Positions 8,923 to 20,034 are shown, counted from the stretch's first letter. The stretch: DNA of 64,000 nt from Acetomicrobium flavidum (GCF_900129645.1 NZ_FSQZ01000001.1:1760001-1824000); one strand, 5' to 3'. The notes: generated from the letters alone by a model not told the origin. Numbers and translations are program-made.

Positions 8923-10977
8923 GTGGATAGACAGTATTTTTATGTCGAGGAAGGTTTGCCAGAGGATAAGGGGAAGGACATAGCCAGAATGGATCCCGAG
9001 GACATGAAGTCCATTGGGGTGCAAAGCGGCGAATTTATCCTGGTCAAAGGAAAATCGCAGGTGGCTTTGAAGGTCTTTCCCAGCCCCACTGCCTTTCGCG
9101 GTTCAAAGTTGATCCAGATAGACAGCGTTGCCCGCGACAACTTAGGCGTTCACATAGGAGATGCCGTTGAGGTATCGAAAGTCAATCCAATTCCGTTGAA
9201 GACGGTAATGTTGGATAAGGGTGGTCTTGCCCCCGATGAAGTCCCTCCCAGCGAAGAGCTTAAAAAACACTTACTGGGTCGAGCTGTAGTCATCTCCAAT
9301 AAAGTGCCAGTCCTACTTTATAGCGGAGGCGTCATTGCCCTGAGGATCCAGGGAATGGCGCCTTCCGTTGAAATAGGGCTCGTCACGAAGGATACGAGCA
9401 TAATACTGGTGGATCAAACCCTCGATTCCAAAAAGGATAGAGTAAGTTATGAGGACATAGGCGGCCTCAAGGAAGAAGTAAAAAAAGTAAGAGAGCTTGT
9501 CGAACTTCCCTTGACCCGCCCAGATCTTTTTAGAAAATTGGGCATCGAACCGCCGAAAGGAATACTGCTTTACGGTCCCCCAGGAACTGGTAAGACCCTT
9601 ATAGCGCGTGCAGTTGCCTCCGATTCAAGGGCTTACTTCATCGCCATTAACGGTCCAGAGATCATGAACAAATACTATGGGGAAAGTGAGGCAAGGTTAA
9701 GGGAGATCTTCGAGGAGGCAAAGAAAAACTCCCCCGCCATCATATTCATAGATGAACTTGATGCCGTAGCTCCCAAGAGATCTGAAGTCGTTGGCGACGT
9801 CGAAAAGAGGGTTGTCGCGCAGCTTCTTTCGCTCATGGACGGACTTAAATCTCGCGGCGACGTCATCGTGATCGGAGCATCGAACATGCCGGAATTGCTC
9901 GATCCGGCTTTAAGGAGGCCCGGGAGGTTTGACAGAGAAATTTTCATAGGTGTTCCGGGAACTCAGGGAAGGGAAGAGATACTCAAGATTCATACCAGGG
10001 GGATGAACCTGGCGCCTGACGTCAACCTCCGAAAGATAGCGGAAGTCACGCACGGTTACACAGGAGCAGACTTGGCCCAGCTTTGCAAGGAAGCCGGAAT
10101 TCGCGCCTTGGAGCGATACATGGATCGCCGCGAGACGGGCGACGTAACCGTAACAAAGGAAGACTTCGAAAGGGCGCTTAAAGCGATAGAGCCTTCGGCC
10201 TTGAGAGAGATGATCGTTGAGATCCCGTCTGTGGGATTTGAAAGCGTAGGCGGGCTTGCTGATGTAAAAAAGAGTTTATTGGAACTGGTCAAAATACCCC
10301 TTCAACATTCGGAAGTCTACGACGAATTCGGCTTAAAGAAATCCAGCTTCATCATGTTTTTGGGCCCTTCCGGCACGGGCAAATCCTTGATGGCAAATGC
10401 TATTGCAAAGGAAGCCGGCTTAAACCTAATTCACGTCACTCCTCCAATGCTTTTATCCCACAAGCGGGGAATAGAGCAGTCTGTAAGCGACCTGTTCAAG
10501 CTGGCAAAAAGGGTATCTCCCTGCATACTGCTCTTCGACAGAATAGACGGAATGGTCGCAGCTTTGGGAAAGCGGTTTACAAACCAGTTAATAGTAGAAC
10601 TCGATGCTAATAAAGAAGTCAATAACATCATAATAGCCATCGCCAACTCCCTTGAAAACATAGATCCCTCTTTGATATCCGCCGACAGGTTAACGGCGAT
10701 GCTTGCCTTTAACATGCCAACCCTGGAGGAGAGAAAGGAAATACTTCAAATAATCTTCAAGAAAATACCTAACTGTAATGTGTCCTTGGATTATTTGGCA
10801 GAGATCACCGAAGGCCTTTCCGGAGCGGACCTCAAAGCGTCTGTGGAAAGAGCTTGCCGCAAGGTGATTTATAAGATGATATTCAAAGGGGGAGGTGGTG
10901 TCCTGACCAACGAAGAGATGATGGAGGCGTTGCAGGAAATCAATAAAGGACAGGAGGTGTTTTTTAATGAGTCTTGA
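8923..10977 (+). CDS. CDC48/VAT-type AAA+ ATPase with a degenerate second ATPase domain
   Basis: The layout is a CDC48 N-domain (about 1-170) and two AAA modules. D1 is intact: Walker A GPPGTGKT (218-225), Walker [10 protein letters not shown] (D277, E278) and arginine fingers in LRRPGRFD. D2 keeps Walker A (GPSGTGKS, 481-488), but its Walker B reads [10 protein letters not shown], with Arg in place of the catalytic Glu (about R540), and the finger segment is LISADRLT. D2 may bind but probably not hydrolyse ATP. Archaeal VAT and eukaryotic p97 unfold or remodel protein complexes. The GTG at 8923 has an AGAGGG ribosome site; the TTG at 8884 is an alternative start. The 3' end overlaps the oxidoreductase gene by 11 bases, arguing for a role with that complex. 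Confidence 0.88.
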   Translation: MDRQYFYVEEGLPEDKGKDIARMDPEDMKSIGVQSGEFILVKGKSQVALKVFPSPTAFRGSKLIQIDSVARDNLGVHIGDAVEVSKVNPIPLKTVMLDKGGLAPDEVPPSEELKKHLLGRAVVISNKVPVLLYSGGVIALRIQGMAPSVEIGLVTKDTSIILVDQTLDSKKDRVSYEDIGGLKEEVKKVRELVELPLTRPDLFRKLGIEPPKGILLYGPPGTGKTLIARAVASDSRAYFIAINGPEIMNKYYGESEARLREIFEEAKKNSPAIIFIDELDAVAPKRSEVVGDVEKRVVAQLLSLMDGLKSRGDVIVIGASNMPELLDPALRRPGRFDREIFIGVPGTQGREEILKIHTRGMNLAPDVNLRKIAEVTHGYTGADLAQLCKEAGIRALERYMDRRETGDVTVTKEDFERALKAIEPSALREMIVEIPSVGFESVGGLADVKKSLLELVKIPLQHSEVYDEFGLKKSSFIMFLGPSGTGKSLMANAIAKEAGLNLIHVTPPMLLSHKRGIEQSVSDLFKLAKRVSPCILLFDRIDGMVAALGKRFTNQLIVELDANKEVNNIIIAIANSLENIDPSLISADRLTAMLAFNMPTLEERKEILQIIFKKIPNCNVSLDYLAEITEGLSGADLKASVERACRKVIYKMIFKGGGGVLTNEEMMEALQEINKGQEVFFNES

Positions 10978-11926
10978 TGCAAAGAAGTTGTTTGAAGAGC
11001 CTAGTCTGATTCAGATCACGACTTGGGCGCGCGGTGTCCTGCAAAACAAGGATGCCAGGGATGTTGTCTTTGCGTTAGCTAACGCCGGATCCAAAGAGGG
11101 CAAGTATGTTCAGGCATGGGAAAATTACGTCGATCTTCCGGACAGGGTGGGCGTTCCTGTGCGTGCTTATGCTCGAGTGAGCGAAGAGCCCATTTTAAGC
11201 AAGTACATATATGAGAACGAAAATCCGGATGTGGTAGTCCTTACGGAAGAGGCGTTGGTAAAGGGAAATGACGTATTGGCAGGGATGAAGCCGGGTGGTG
11301 TCTTGATAGTAAACACCAAGAGGGATCCACAGTATATACTTAAGTTCTTGAAGGACACTACCTATCTTGGAACCATAGGGTGCGTCGATGCTACGGGAGT
11401 TGCCGGTTACGTCCAGACGCTTTCGGGAGCAGAAGGAGCTACGGACGCATCGGGTATAGGCGTAGGCGCAGGAGCGGTTTTGGCAGGAGCAGTTGTAAAG
11501 GCTAAACCGTTCGTTAAGCCCGAAAGCGTATTCTCCTCGGTGAAGAACGAGCAAGCCTGCAGATATGGCTACAACGAGGTCCACCTGATGACCGTAAATA
11601 CTACTTTTCCTGCCTTTGTCCCTGCACCTAAAAAACAACTAGGGGTGGATGACCTTCCCTTTGCCGGCACAGTGCCGTCCGTGAACAAGGAAAACGAAAA
11701 GAGGGTAACGGGCAACTGGAGATCCGAAAGGCCCGTTTGGTCAAAGGAACGTTGCACCAGCTGTTTGCTGTGTTGGGCCAGCTGTCCCGATGCTGTCATA
11801 ACCTACAAGACTCCCGAGGCCATGGAATTTAACAACCTGAAATACTGTAAGGGTTGTGGCCTTTGTGCGGCTGTGTGTCCGACGAAGGCTATAACCATGG
11901 TACCAGAGTTGGATTTTGAGGATTAG
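10967..11926 (+). CDS. 2-oxoacid:ferredoxin oxidoreductase, fused gamma-delta subunit
   Basis: Residues 1 to about 185 form the gamma (catalytic gamma, Rossmann-like) domain. The C-terminal about 75 residues form the ferredoxin-like delta domain with two [4Fe-4S] motifs (CTSCLLCWASCP and CKGCGLCAAVCP). Gamma and delta are usually separate genes in four-subunit pyruvate or branched-chain 2-oxoacid oxidoreductases; here they are one chain. The enzyme decarboxylates a 2-oxoacid with CoA to an acyl-CoA, passing electrons to ferredoxin. It starts within the end of the ATPase gene and is followed 12 bases later by the alpha subunit. Pyruvate versus another 2-oxoacid cannot be decided from sequence by eye. 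Confidence 0.9.
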   Translation: MSLDAKKLFEEPSLIQITTWARGVLQNKDARDVVFALANAGSKEGKYVQAWENYVDLPDRVGVPVRAYARVSEEPILSKYIYENENPDVVVLTEEALVKGNDVLAGMKPGGVLIVNTKRDPQYILKFLKDTTYLGTIGCVDATGVAGYVQTLSGAEGATDASGIGVGAGAVLAGAVVKAKPFVKPESVFSSVKNEQACRYGYNEVHLMTVNTTFPAFVPAPKKQLGVDDLPFAGTVPSVNKENEKRVTGNWRSERPVWSKERCTSCLLCWASCPDAVITYKTPEAMEFNNLKYCKGCGLCAAVCPTKAITMVPELDFED

Positions 11927-11938
11927 GAGGTGAGATCC

Positions 11939-14076
<2,138 letters not shown>

Positions 14077-14094
14077 AGTGTAGGATTAGCAAAA

Positions 14095-14126
14095 ACAGGC
14101 CCTCTTTTACGTGAGGGCCTGTTTTT
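14095..14126. terminator. bidirectional intrinsic terminator
   Basis: A 10-bp perfect stem (14095-14104 with 14113-14122) is flanked by A and T runs between the convergent oxidoreductase and MOSC genes. Confidence 0.9.
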
Positions 14127-14131
14127 ATAGT

Positions 14132-14590
14132 CTATTTATTTATCTTATCCTTCGTAGGAAGCTTCTTAACCCTATCGCCTTTCTTTATCTTGCCGCCCTT
14201 GATGACTGCGCAAAATATGCCCTTCTTTGGCATGATGCAATCGCCTGTTATCCTGTAGATCTCACACTTGCTGTGACATTCCTTGCCGATTTGTGTCACC
14301 TCAAGCAAAGCTTCGCCTACCTGCAACCTATCTCCGACGGATAAACATTCCGTATTGAAGCCCTTTACCGTGATGTTTTCGGCAAAACTTCCCGCTTTAA
14401 GATCGGGGAGTTTTTCTTGCATTTTTTCTATATCCTCAAGGGCAAGCAGGCTTACCTGTCTGTGCATGAAGCCTGCATGGGCATCACCTACCAAGCCAAG
14501 GCCTTCGACGAGTAAGGCCTCGCCCACGTCTTCCTTGACGGTGCCTTTTTCCTTAGACATGCATACCGCCCACACTACGCCTTCGCACAT
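14132..14590 (-). CDS. MOSC-domain protein
   Basis: A 152-residue single MOSC domain, related to the C-terminal domain of molybdenum cofactor sulfurase and to MoaC-MOSC/YiiM-type proteins, thought to carry persulfide sulfur to molybdenum sites. GDAHAGFMHRQVSLLA and AGSFAENITVKG are family motifs. The conserved cysteine is in TQIGKECHSKC (about residue 105). It overlaps nifU by 16 bases and follows nifS-nifU, so it sits beside a sulfur donor. A role in sulfurating the molybdenum hydroxylases encoded at 44-60 kb is attractive but is inference from the three xanthine-dehydrogenase-type enzymes in the window. Confidence 0.85.
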   Translation of the reverse strand: MCEGVVWAVCMSKEKGTVKEDVGEALLVEGLGLVGDAHAGFMHRQVSLLALEDIEKMQEKLPDLKAGSFAENITVKGFNTECLSVGDRLQVGEALLEVTQIGKECHSKCEIYRITGDCIMPKKGIFCAVIKGGKIKKGDRVKKLPTKDKINK

Positions 14591-14988
14591 TGTTTCTCTC
14601 CGCTTTCTTTCTTATTGTCGTTGCCCCTTTTTGCCAAGTAGTCTTCGATGGCAGCTTTGATTCCTTCCTCTGCAAGCAGAGAGCAGTGAAGCTTCTGCGG
14701 CGGAAGCCCGCCTAAAGCCTCGGCAACGTCCTTATTGGTGACTTTAAGTGCTTCGTCCAGCGTCTTGCCCTTGACCATCTCGGTTACCATTGAGCTTGTT
14801 GCAATGGCAGCGGCGCAGCCGAAGGTCTCAAATTTGACGTCCACAATGCGATCATCTTTTATCTTTAAATATATCTTCATCACGTCGCCGCATACGGGAT
14901 TGCCGACCTCTCCAATTCCGTCCGCATCCTCTATTCGTCCCACATTTTTGGGATTCATGAACAGCTCCATGACCTTTTCGGTGTACAT
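14575..14988 (-). CDS. nifU: NifU/IscU-type Fe-S cluster scaffold
   Basis: A 137-residue scaffold for [2Fe-2S]/[4Fe-4S] assembly. The three ligand cysteines and the aspartate are present: C33 and D35 in GNPVCGDVM, C58 in FGCAAAIATSS and C102 in LHCSLLAEEGI. There is no C-terminal NifU domain, so it is the short N-terminal form common in anaerobes, often paired with NifS. It follows nifS after 6 bases and overlaps the MOSC gene, forming a nifS-nifU-MOSC operon. Confidence 0.93.
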   Translation of the reverse strand: MYTEKVMELFMNPKNVGRIEDADGIGEVGNPVCGDVMKIYLKIKDDRIVDVKFETFGCAAAIATSSMVTEMVKGKTLDEALKVTNKDVAEALGGLPPQKLHCSLLAEEGIKAAIEDYLAKRGNDNKKESGEKQCAKA

Positions 14989-14994
14989 AATATT

Positions 14995-16164
14995 TTACCC
15001 CCTTTTGCCGTAAGGAGACATTGCCCTTAACGACTCTACCACTTTGGGCAGATTTTCCAATACGTAATCGATGTCCTCGTCGCTTGTGTCCTTACCCAAC
15101 GTCAACCTCAACGATCCGTGAGCCACCTCGTGGGGCAACCCTATAGCAAGAAGCACATGGCTGGGCTCCAAGCTTCCCGATGTGCAGGCCGAGCCGCTGC
15201 TTGCCCCTATTCCCAATGCATCCAAGCGCAAAAGCATGGATTCGCCTTCGATGTAGCGGAAGCAAAAGCTTGCGTGAAATGGAAGCCGCTCAAGGCGATG
15301 GCCGGTCAAAATGACGTCCGGGATGTTTTTTAAAACTCCATCGATCAGCTTGTCTCTAAGGCGCGTCTCCTTTTCCATCTCACCCTTTGCAAGCCTTTCT
15401 GCTGCCAATGCGGCTGCCTCGCCGAAGCCCACTATTCCTGCGGTGTTTTCCGTGCCGGAGCGTAGCCCTCTTTCCTGGCCGCCACCATGAATGAGCGGGA
15501 TGACTTTGACCCCTTTTTTGATATAGAGTGCCCCCACGCCCTTGGGGCCGTACATCTTGTGTGCTGCCATCGTCATGAGATCAACGGGAAGATTTTTAAC
15601 GTCGATAGGTATGTGCCCGGCAGCCTGGACGGCATCGCTGTGGAAGAGCACTCCGTGGCTGCGACATATGTTTCCGATTTTTTCTATGGGCTCAATAGTG
15701 CCTATCTCGTTATTAGCGAAATGAATGGATACCAGTATGGTGTCAGGGCGAATGGCGCGTTCAAGCTCATCAGGTCTTATCATGCCGTACTCGTCGACCG
15801 GCAAGACAGTTATATCGAAGCCCTCCTTGGCGAGCCAGTTACATGTATCCAACACAGCGTGGTGTTCTATGGCAGAAGTTATGATGTGTCTTCCCTTGTC
15901 TTTTTTGGCAAAGGCTACGCCTTTTATGGCGAGGTTATCAGCCTCGCTTCCGCCTCCCGTAAAAATTATCTCTGCAGGATAGGCGTTTATCAGCTGTGCT
16001 ACCTGATTTCTGGCTTTATCCACTGCCTGTCTTGCCTTTCTGCCCCAGGCATGCAGGCTGTTGGGGTTTCCGAAATCCGGCGCAAAAAAGGGCATCATAG
16101 CATCAATTACCCTTTGATCGACCGGCGTCGTTGCCGAATGGTCCAAGTAAACGAAACGGCTCAT
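14995..16164 (-). CDS. nifS: cysteine desulfurase NifS/IscS
   Basis: A 389-residue class V aminotransferase-fold PLP enzyme that takes sulfur from cysteine as a protein persulfide and leaves alanine. The PLP lysine is K203 in MAAHKMYGPKGVG. The active-site cysteine is C327 in SSGSACTSGSLEPSHVL, in the long flexible loop typical of group I (IscS/NifS) enzymes. It is the first gene of the minus-strand nifS-nifU-MOSC operon. A TTGACA-17-TAAACT promoter about 50 bases upstream shares its -35 region with the divergent GntR promoter. Confidence 0.95.
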   Translation of the reverse strand: MSRFVYLDHSATTPVDQRVIDAMMPFFAPDFGNPNSLHAWGRKARQAVDKARNQVAQLINAYPAEIIFTGGGSEADNLAIKGVAFAKKDKGRHIITSAIEHHAVLDTCNWLAKEGFDITVLPVDEYGMIRPDELERAIRPDTILVSIHFANNEIGTIEPIEKIGNICRSHGVLFHSDAVQAAGHIPIDVKNLPVDLMTMAAHKMYGPKGVGALYIKKGVKVIPLIHGGGQERGLRSGTENTAGIVGFGEAAALAAERLAKGEMEKETRLRDKLIDGVLKNIPDVILTGHRLERLPFHASFCFRYIEGESMLLRLDALGIGASSGSACTSGSLEPSHVLLAIGLPHEVAHGSLRLTLGKDTSDEDIDYVLENLPKVVESLRAMSPYGKRG

Positions 16165-16210
16165 TTTTGTATCGCCTCTCTTTATTAGAGATACCTAACT
16201 TCTATTAGGA

Positions 16211-16239
16211 AGTTTATTCCTTGACACGCCGGTTGTCAA
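16211..16239 (-). promoter_or_regulatory. promoter for nifS-nifU-MOSC
   Basis: On the minus strand, TTGACA (16239-16234), a 17-base spacer and TAAACT (16216-16211) give a start about 40 bases before the nifS ATG. Confidence 0.6.
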
Positions 16240-16248
16240 TGATACCAT
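16221..16248 (+). promoter_or_regulatory. divergent promoter and TTGACA-N7-TGTCAA palindrome
   Basis: TTGACA (16221-16226), a 16-base spacer and TACCAT (16243-16248) face the GntR gene. The two -35 hexamers of the divergent promoters form an inverted repeat, 16221-16239, that one dimeric regulator could cover. The 190-base leader to the GntR start holds only a 62-codon frame without good support. Confidence 0.5.
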
Positions 16249-16442
16249 GCAATAAGCGTATTTCGAATATTGCTTTGAGTAAGCTGTTCGCCTATGAATG
16301 AGCATGAAATTTGTTGTTTAGGATTTTGTGCGAGTTTAACTCGTGTTATTGGTCAAGGTTTTAGTTGGAATTGGTCTTTGATATTTGGTATATTTAAAAA
16401 CAATAATCCAGATCGACATATTATTTTAAGTGGGGATGAAGG

Positions 16443-17123
16443 ATGGAGAATTCAAGTGTTATCAGACCATTGGTTGATGTAAACATCAGCGATAAGGTGT
16501 TTGATGTACTTAAAAAGGCAATACAGTGCGGAGAGCTAAAGCCGGGCGATGTCCTTATAGAGCGTGATCTTGCAGAAAAACTGGGAGTTTCGCGCACGCC
16601 TGTTCGCGAGGCAATACAGCGCCTAAAGTCAATGGGGCTGGCTGTTCAGATTTCAAAGAAGGCCGTAATCGTGGCAAGGCCCACGCCGAAGGAAGTGATA
16701 GATACCTATGACGTCCGGGAGGTCTTGGAAGGGCTTGCCGCGGGCAAAGCCGTCGATAACGTTACTGCCGAGGATATCTCTTACCTCAAGAAATTGATGG
16801 ACGATATGCATAGATGTATCGAAACAAACGACGACGAAGGGCTTGAAAGAATCCACATGCTCTTTCACGAACGTTTGTACAGTTTATCGGGAAACAAAAA
16901 GCTTCATCAAATATTGATGGACCTTAGGGAATGCATAAAGGCTTACACACACGTGGGTTATTCTTTTCCAGGCAGAAAATTGGAGGCCGCAAAAGAACAT
17001 GCTGAGATCTTAGAGGCCTTGATATCGCGTAATCCCAAAAAGGCCGAAGACTGGGCCAGGAAGCATATTGAAAGATCCAAGGAAGCGTATATAAAGGAGC
17101 TGCAGAAATCAAAAGAATACTAG
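16443..17123 (+). CDS. GntR-family regulator, FadR/FCD subfamily
   Basis: A 226-residue regulator. An N-terminal winged helix-turn-helix (GDVLIERDLAEKLGVSRTPVREAIQRL, about 32-58) is followed by an all-helical FCD ligand-binding domain (from about residue 75). The FCD metal-site pattern is visible: D..R in DTYDVREVLEG, HMLFHERLYSLSGN and a late AKEHAEILEAL. Such proteins bind carboxylic acids with a metal ion. The neighbours on both sides (nifS operon, C69 peptidase) do not reveal the effector. The palindrome at 16221-16239 is a candidate operator. Confidence 0.88.
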   Translation: MENSSVIRPLVDVNISDKVFDVLKKAIQCGELKPGDVLIERDLAEKLGVSRTPVREAIQRLKSMGLAVQISKKAVIVARPTPKEVIDTYDVREVLEGLAAGKAVDNVTAEDISYLKKLMDDMHRCIETNDDEGLERIHMLFHERLYSLSGNKKLHQILMDLRECIKAYTHVGYSFPGRKLEAAKEHAEILEALISRNPKKAEDWARKHIERSKEAYIKELQKSKEY

Positions 17124-17649
17124 AAATTTGTCGATGGATAGGATGACATGGCTATCTCGGTGCAATTTTAAAGGTGAGCTCAGAATATGTCTAGCCAATT
17201 GTAGATCAATATCAAGTAGATATAAGATCAACATATTATCTATCTTAATCGCTACATCTAAAGCGTAGAGTAGCATCGATGTTTCATTATATTGCTACAT
17301 AATTGAAGGTGCTTATTTTTTAAATTAGGTAATTATTAATAATTTATCGCGACTGCAGCATCACGTCGTGTAAGTATATAACTTTATGAAGATTGTATAT
17401 CATTGTAAAATTTAGTACATTTAAAATAAGCAATTTTTAGTTTGACTGTAACGAACTTTGATGTATAATCATGTTGAAATAGTTGCTATTATAACTATCG
17501 TAACTTAAAAATTGTTTTTGCAAAGAAACAAAATGAAGCTTCGGTTTTAAGCGATATCAGTCAATGTATCCACCATAATTTCCAGTCCTCTTCCGTATAT
17601 TTCCATTCCTGAATGCTATTACATTAAAATAGAGAAGGGAGTAAGTTTA
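17124..17649. other. 526-base AT-rich intergenic region
   Basis: No gene is recognised on either strand. It is much richer in A and T than its neighbours and has many stops. The only clear signal is the promoter at 17442-17469, which leaves a leader of about 175 bases before the peptidase gene. No riboswitch fold was recognised in the leader, and no terminator was found after the GntR gene. Confidence 0.6.
17442..17469 (+). promoter_or_regulatory. strong promoter for the exported peptidase
   Basis: TTGACT (17442-17447), a 16-base spacer and a consensus TATAAT (17464-17469) preceded by TG. Confidence 0.7.
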
Positions 17650-19266
17650 ATGAACATGAGGAAAGCGTGTTTCCGATTGTGTACCGCATTAGCTGTTGTT
17701 GCCTTATTTGTTGGATCAGTATCAGCGTGCACGGACATAGTAGTTGGGAAGAAGGCTTCCGTCGATGGCTCTGTAATGACCTCTCATACTGCGGATGGAG
17801 CGTTTTACGATGCTAATGTTCGGGTCATAAAGGGTAAAAAGTTTCCTAAGGGGTCAAAGGCGGATGTCTTTTGGAACATAATTGGTGAGGAGAATTATGC
17901 TCCGAAGAAGATAGGGGAAATTCCTCAAGTCGAAGAAACGTATACATATTTTCATGTGGGATATCCTTTTATGAACGAGCACGGGGTTGCCATAGGGGAA
18001 ACGACAATACCTCAGAAAGAAAACTTAAAGACCTTTTATCCGGATGGTAAGGCTATAATGACGATCGAGCAGCTGGAAGTTTTTGCTCTACAGAGAGCAA
18101 AAACGGCTCGCGAGGCCATAAAAGTTATAGGAGAATTGGCCGAAAAGTATGGATTTTTGCCGTCCTGTGGCAGCGAGGGAGAATGCCTTACGATTACCGA
18201 TTCCGACGAGGCTTGGGTGTTTGAGATGTTCAGCGCAGGCTTCATGTGGACTCCCGAAAGCGGGAAACCGGGTGCGATATGGGCAGCCCAGAGAGTGCCT
18301 GATGACTGCGTAGTTGTCGTGCCCAACATAAGTCGGATTCGCAATATAGATCCGAATGACAAGAGTAATTTTATCGTATGCAAACATTATATGGAACCTG
18401 CTATAGAGAATGGTTGGTATAACCCTAAAGACGGAAAACCTTTCGTTTGGCAGGAAGCCTATTCTCCGCTTACTGGCAACGACGATTGGTCCTTGTCTTC
18501 CATATGGGTTCGCGATCGGCTCCATACCCTTTACAGTAAGTTAGACCCATCCAGGGAATGGGATCCCTATGCTGAGACGATGTCCTATCCTTTCGCTATT
18601 AAGCCCGCAAAGAACTTGTCTGTTCAGGATGTCATGGAGATGTTAAAAAGCTACATGGCCGGTACGCCTTTTGATATGACGGAGAATAACGCATGGTACG
18701 TGCGCGAGGGGGATAAAATGGTCAAAAGCCCCTTGGCCACTCCTTTCATGACGTCAGATCAAAGGAAGTTACTCAATATACCTTACTATCGACCGGTTGC
18801 CAAGTACGATTGTGCATACAGCTTTGTATCTCAGGCACGGTCCGGATATCCTACGCCGCTTAAGACAGTACTTTGGTTTGGATATGACAACCCTAATACT
18901 ACCTGTTATGTTCCTATATACTGCGGCGCTTTGGATACAAGGGAAAATTGGCGCACATTTGATAGGGATGCCTTTTCTTTGAATTCCGCTCAATGGGCCT
19001 TTATACTGGCAGATGATCTGGTTAACAAGCGATATCAGGATGCAATTAAGGATCTGCATCAAGTGCGTGATCCCCTTGAAGAAACATTTTTCAAAGAACA
19101 AAAGGATGTAGATGCAAAGGCTTTGGAGCTGTCTAAGAAGAATCTGCAAAGTGCAAAAGATTATTTGACGGAATACACGAAAAGCTGCATGGAAAAGGTA
19201 GAGAAGGCATGGTGGAATTTAAATTGGACTTTGATAACGAAGTATAATAATAATAAAGTCAAATAA
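17650..19266 (+). CDS. exported C69-family dipeptidase (first copy)
   Basis: A 538-residue protein with a Sec signal peptide (about 1-26) and the C69 (PepD-like) Ntn-hydrolase fold. The catalytic cysteine C27 immediately follows the predicted signal cleavage (SVSA then CTDIVVGKKAS), so export would itself expose the N-terminal nucleophile. VDGSVMTSHTADG and ETYTYFHVGYPFMNEHG are family motifs. C69 enzymes release amino acids from dipeptides and small peptides. A tandem-type paralogue lies at 22858 in the same cluster. It has its own strong promoter; the GAGAAGGGAG ribosome site is well placed. The signal region also resembles a lipobox (VSAC), so lipoprotein processing cannot be excluded. Confidence 0.88.
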   Translation: MNMRKACFRLCTALAVVALFVGSVSACTDIVVGKKASVDGSVMTSHTADGAFYDANVRVIKGKKFPKGSKADVFWNIIGEENYAPKKIGEIPQVEETYTYFHVGYPFMNEHGVAIGETTIPQKENLKTFYPDGKAIMTIEQLEVFALQRAKTAREAIKVIGELAEKYGFLPSCGSEGECLTITDSDEAWVFEMFSAGFMWTPESGKPGAIWAAQRVPDDCVVVVPNISRIRNIDPNDKSNFIVCKHYMEPAIENGWYNPKDGKPFVWQEAYSPLTGNDDWSLSSIWVRDRLHTLYSKLDPSREWDPYAETMSYPFAIKPAKNLSVQDVMEMLKSYMAGTPFDMTENNAWYVREGDKMVKSPLATPFMTSDQRKLLNIPYYRPVAKYDCAYSFVSQARSGYPTPLKTVLWFGYDNPNTTCYVPIYCGALDTRENWRTFDRDAFSLNSAQWAFILADDLVNKRYQDAIKDLHQVRDPLEETFFKEQKDVDAKALELSKKNLQSAKDYLTEYTKSCMEKVEKAWWNLNWTLITKYNNNKVK

Positions 19267-19325
19267 AATTTTCTAAAGCCTAATTTTGCTTATATTTTTT
19301 AACATTAGCAAAAATATTAAAACAA

Positions 19326-19353
19326 TTGACCTTAAAACTTTGACTGATATTAT
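19326..19353 (+). promoter_or_regulatory. extended -10 promoter for the DUF6305-like gene
   Basis: TTGACC (19326-19331), a 16-base spacer and TATTAT (19348-19353) with the extended TGA just before it. Confidence 0.65.
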
Positions 19354-19400
19354 ATTAGGCGTCGCTAGCGTTATGAAATTAGTGAAAAGGGGGTCAAAAT

Positions 19401-19991
19401 ATGAAGAAACTAGCAAGATTTCTTGCGCTCGGTAGCTTAGTATGTGTATGTTGTGTGTTGTGTTTGTCGATGGTTGCCATAGGCAATGAGATACCGCCTA
19501 TCAAGCCGCCAATCATCATCACGACTTGTGGCCAGAGTCCTGGTGCCGTTATGGTAAAGATGTCCATAATGCAGGCTCAGATCGCGCCTGTGGAGAACAA
19601 CAATACGATCACGGCTTCCGAATTGAAAGGCAAGGGTTACAAGACGCTGATCGTTACGACAGGTACCAGCGGTAAAGGCATGGGCGCTGCTGGAACCAAC
19701 GTAAACAAGGAGATCGCTCGTTGCAAGGAAGTTATTGAAGAGGCCAAAAAAGAAGGAATACTGGTGATAACTGCACATGTTGAAGGAATGGCACGACGCA
19801 CCGACAGTGCCGATCAGCAGTCAATCGATGAAATCATGCCGCTTGGAGATGTAATGTTGGTTGTGGCAGACAGCAACTCTGACGGATATTTCACTAAATT
19901 GGCCAGAAAATATAACAAACCGTTGATAGAAGCTAAGGATGCCCTGGAGATTGGGGCAAAGTTGAAAGAATACGTTGAGGTGAAAAAGTAG
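19401..19991 (+). CDS. secreted DUF6305-like protein
   Basis: A 196-residue protein with an N-terminal signal peptide (hydrophobic core about 9-28, cysteine-rich CVCCVLC) followed by a small alpha/beta domain. PIIITTCGQSPGAVMVKM, LIVTTGTSGKGMGAAG and MLVVADSNSDGYF suggest a Rossmann-like fold with a Gly-rich loop. It matches my memory of the DUF6305 family, for which no function is established. It is transcribed from its own promoter and followed at once by a strong terminator, so it may be made in excess over the downstream permease. That pattern resembles solute-binding proteins of TRAP or ABC systems, but the fold does not look like a classical binding protein. Confidence 0.65.
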   Translation: MKKLARFLALGSLVCVCCVLCLSMVAIGNEIPPIKPPIIITTCGQSPGAVMVKMSIMQAQIAPVENNNTITASELKGKGYKTLIVTTGTSGKGMGAAGTNVNKEIARCKEVIEEAKKEGILVITAHVEGMARRTDSADQQSIDEIMPLGDVMLVVADSNSDGYFTKLARKYNKPLIEAKDALEIGAKLKEYVEVKK

Positions 19992-19993
19992 TG

Positions 19994-20034
19994 AAAAGTA
20001 CGTCCTGCCCCCTGGGCGGGACGTACTTTTATTG
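19994..20034 (+). terminator. strong intrinsic terminator inside the cluster
   Basis: A 17-bp stem (19994-20010 with 20014-20030, one G-T pair) starts two bases after the stop and ends in TTTTATT. It would make the DUF6305-like gene largely monocistronic, with the permease genes downstream read by leak-through or another promoter. Confidence 0.88.

Noticed and set aside
14283-14660. 125-codon plus-strand frame opposite the MOSC and nifU genes
   Set aside because: It lies antisense to two well-supported genes and has low-complexity Ser/Pro composition typical of a shadow frame.
16294-16482. 62-codon frame upstream of the GntR gene
   Set aside because: It has no clear ribosome site, overlaps the GntR start in another frame and shows no family resemblance; it is more likely leader sequence.
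17124-17649. Possible mobile element remnant in the AT-rich gap
   Set aside because: No transposase fragment, terminal inverted repeat or target duplication was seen; it looks like a plain regulatory spacer.
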